The position numbers were made by a program, and so were the translations under genes. 59,395 bases of DNA from contig JAFGJV010000014.1 of NCBI GenBank assembly GCA_016928955.1, forward strand, positions 70,014 through 129,408. The letters run 5' to 3'. This document shows, one piece after another, positions 57,683 to 59,395 of the stretch (positions are counted from its first letter, which is position 1; every line of letters begins with the position of its first letter). The notes under the pieces were generated by a model. The model was given only the letters and a program-made list of their open reading frames with translations, made no database searches and had not been told where the DNA came from. The stretch comes from Spirochaetales bacterium. GTDB taxonomy: Bacteria; Spirochaetota; Spirochaetia; Treponematales; UBA12059.

Positions 57683-59245
57683 TCAATCCTTGGCATACTC
57701 CTCGCTGGTCCAGAATTGCCGCGTCCCCAGAAAAGACGGAATGTCCAGCGTCTCCCCATTTTTGCGGATGCGGGCGTGCTTGGCTCCAATCTCCAGCTCA
57801 TAGACGTCCGAACACTGAGGCACCTTGCCGATGAAGCGCAGACGCATGGAAAAATCGGCGGCGAGTTTGCGTATGTCGAACATGGACAGGAAACGTTTGG
57901 CTTTGCCCTTGAACGAGCGCGCGGGGTCCAGGCTCGGTAGCTCCGCGTTGTCGAATACGAAGTCGGCGCAGAGCCGCCCGCCTTCCGAGTAGAGCACGGT
58001 CTTGCAAAATTCGTTCACAAACTGGCGGCTTTGGGCCGCCCTCGATATCCGGGAGAATTCTTCCAGCTCGTCCACGATGGCCAGGAGGGCCGAGCCCATG
58101 TCCGGTTTGCGTATCGAGTAGCCCGAGCTTGTATGGTCTATCACCGCCTGCAGGATATTGTTTTTGACGAATACCAGCGGGGTGTCCTCCTCCGAGAATT
58201 CCAGCTTGGCGTAGTCCGTGTAGGCGGTACGGGAGCTCTTGAAGGCCTCCAGGGTCCGCGCCAGCAGGAAGGCGCTCATCATGCCGTGTTCGTACTGCTC
58301 AAAGTCCGCGGAATAGCGCATGTAGACGGAGGATTCGTAGGTGTTGGCGACGGCGAACGAAAATCTGCCAGCCAGGGCAAGCTTGGTTTTCTCGTCTAGT
58401 TTTCCGTAGCGAGCCTCGTCCAACCCGAGGGACCCGGAAGCCTGATCCCAACTCACCAGATCCTGTACCAGGCGGTCCATGTCCGGGTCGGCCGCGTCGC
58501 CGAACTTGAAGGAGAACTTGAATTCCAGGCAAAGGTTCCGGAGGAATTGCTCCACAAAGCTTGTTTGCAGGGCGGAGAAGTCAAAGCTGAATTCATCGTA
58601 CGTACGTATGGCAAAGGCCGGCAGGATTGAGCCTATGGCGCGGTTGATCTTGTGGATTTTCTTGAGGGGATAGCCCAGGTCGTGGGTCAGGGCGGCGACG
58701 CATACCTGGGCGTCCTGCAGCCTGGCCATGGTGTCAAGGAAGCTCCATGCATTCATAGCCGGCGAATATGCCTTCCGGATCTCTTCGCTCTGGCCGTCCG
58801 TGAGCCTTTGCAGTAGTCCGGTCAGCATGCGCGAGTCGTCTCCCGCCGAGGCAAAGTTCCGCATGAACGTTTCGAATTCTGGGCGCTTGGCTATCCACTG
58901 CCCCAGGAAGTACACCCAGAGGCAGTGCAGGGTGTGATCGCGGTAGAAGGCATCGGAAGCGAAAATAAGCTCCTCGAAATCCACATAGGCGTCAAAGTAG
59001 GAAAAGAGCTCGTCGTAACCGCGCTTGTCCGGGTCGATCGAGCTCATGGCCGCCTCGAAGAGTTCCTTCCAGAGGGCTTTGGCGGCATGTATTCTGCCGT
59101 GCATGTCGGGAGCATCGCGTAGGGAGACAATCAGCAGGCGTACGGATTCCTGATAGGCCGGCCGGTTCGAGAGAAAGGCCACACGGTCGGCGTCTATAAG
59201 TCCAAGGTAGTGATCCAGAACCTCGGTTTCGCGGGCTATTTGCAT
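57683..59245 (-). CDS. HD-domain protein (predicted metal-dependent phosphohydrolase)
   Basis: 520 residues from the ATG at 59245. HD-type ligands: DHTLHCLWVYFLGQW (early His), the central AALTHDLGYPLKKIHK with the HD pair, and later VIDHTSSGYSIRKPDMG. The remainder is helical (EFSFDFSALQTSFVEQFLRN), with a beta-rich C-terminal end (CSDVYELEIGAKHARIRKNG). Substrate unknown; HD proteins hydrolyse nucleotides or cyclic dinucleotides, but the HD-GYP signature is absent. No Shine-Dalgarno: TATACT (59257-59252) ends 6 nt before the ATG. Nothing certain was seen in the last 150 bp of the window. Confidence 0.8.
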   Translation of the reverse strand: MQIARETEVLDHYLGLIDADRVAFLSNRPAYQESVRLLIVSLRDAPDMHGRIHAAKALWKELFEAAMSSIDPDKRGYDELFSYFDAYVDFEELIFASDAFYRDHTLHCLWVYFLGQWIAKRPEFETFMRNFASAGDDSRMLTGLLQRLTDGQSEEIRKAYSPAMNAWSFLDTMARLQDAQVCVAALTHDLGYPLKKIHKINRAIGSILPAFAIRTYDEFSFDFSALQTSFVEQFLRNLCLEFKFSFKFGDAADPDMDRLVQDLVSWDQASGSLGLDEARYGKLDEKTKLALAGRFSFAVANTYESSVYMRYSADFEQYEHGMMSAFLLARTLEAFKSSRTAYTDYAKLEFSEEDTPLVFVKNNILQAVIDHTSSGYSIRKPDMGSALLAIVDELEEFSRISRAAQSRQFVNEFCKTVLYSEGGRLCADFVFDNAELPSLDPARSFKGKAKRFLSMFDIRKLAADFSMRLRFIGKVPQCSDVYELEIGAKHARIRKNGETLDIPSFLGTRQFWTSEEYAKD

Positions 59246-59279
59246 GCCGCTAGTATAGCCTCGTATCACATGGCGCGCA

Positions 59280-59296
59280 CTCCAAAACTGTTGGAG
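59280..59296. other. short inverted repeat upstream of the HD gene
   Basis: CTCCAA/TTGGAG with loop AACTG, 6 bp, about 25 bp upstream of the -10-like TATACT; a possible operator dyad or remnant of an upstream gene's terminator. Confidence 0.3.
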
Positions 59297-59395
59297 CCTG
59301 TACGCTTTCCTTGCTTACTGCCGCGAACCTTATTGGTCGCTCTGGGAGCTAGGGCTCCGTCCGACCTCAGGCAAGGGCGAACCTCGGCGTATACG

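Noticed and set aside
59246-59395. Open minus-strand frame at the right edge (ends near 59266) that could be the tail of another gene
   Set aside because: Only about 40 codons with no recognisable residues; too short to support as a gene.

Overview
The window is a GC-rich (by eye about two thirds G+C), densely coded chromosomal segment of a diderm bacterium. I read it as a spirochaete of the Treponema/Spirochaeta lineage. Supporting this are the BMP/sugar-type ABC transporter with a DUF3798-like binding lipoprotein, loose lipoboxes, an rpoN-hpf-hprK-HPr-ntrYX-lexA cluster that includes HPr kinase, class III cyclases and many partner-switching or chemosensory proteins. There is no rRNA, tRNA, CRISPR array, prophage or intact insertion sequence. 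The assignment rests on gene content and protein style, not on a marker gene.

Left third (1-20100): a truncated membrane sensor; a dihydroorotate-dehydrogenase-like flavoprotein lacking the usual catalytic Cys; a Rsb-type partner-switching module (HATPase, STAS, two SpoIIE phosphatases) beside a lipoprotein; an acyl-CoA synthetase; a membrane class III cyclase; and a transport locus with two related binding lipoproteins, a double-ABC ATPase, two permeases and a small membrane protein. This transporter reads as one overlapping transcript with its own promoter and terminators. An MCP and a hot-dog thioesterase follow.

Middle (20100-38600): trpS with a possible Trp-containing leader peptide; a GH18-like secreted protein; a YigZ protein; a membrane-anchored zinc phospholipase C/P1-nuclease-like protein; a response regulator-CheC-CheA operon; a deoxynucleoside kinase; a translationally coupled acyltransferase-GPH transporter-degenerate cyclase operon; thiol peroxidase; a geranylgeranyl-reductase-type flavoprotein divergent from a copper chaperone whose promoter carries a CsoR-like operator; and grpE-dnaK-dnaJ coupled to a thermonuclease-like protein.

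Right third (38600-59395): rpoN-hpf, then hprK-HPr-ntrY-ntrX-lexA-holA, linking sigma-54/nitrogen control, HPr phosphorylation and the SOS repressor. Next come a GGDEF-EAL protein overlapping a 930-residue protein of unknown function, an M29 aminopeptidase whose 3' end runs into a palindromic repeat element, a RIO-type kinase behind a strongly structured leader, a tiny MshEN-like protein, a U32 peptidase-family protein with a long basic tail, and an HD-domain protein.

The signals I find most unusual are: (i) at least five genes with no Shine-Dalgarno and a -10-like hexamer ending 6-8 nt before the start codon, suggesting leaderless transcripts; (ii) the structured leader of the RIO kinase gene with a 24-codon ORF in front; (iii) a palindromic/inverted-repeat element found twice, once supplying the last codons of a gene; and (iv) the c-di-GMP protein/930-residue protein pair.
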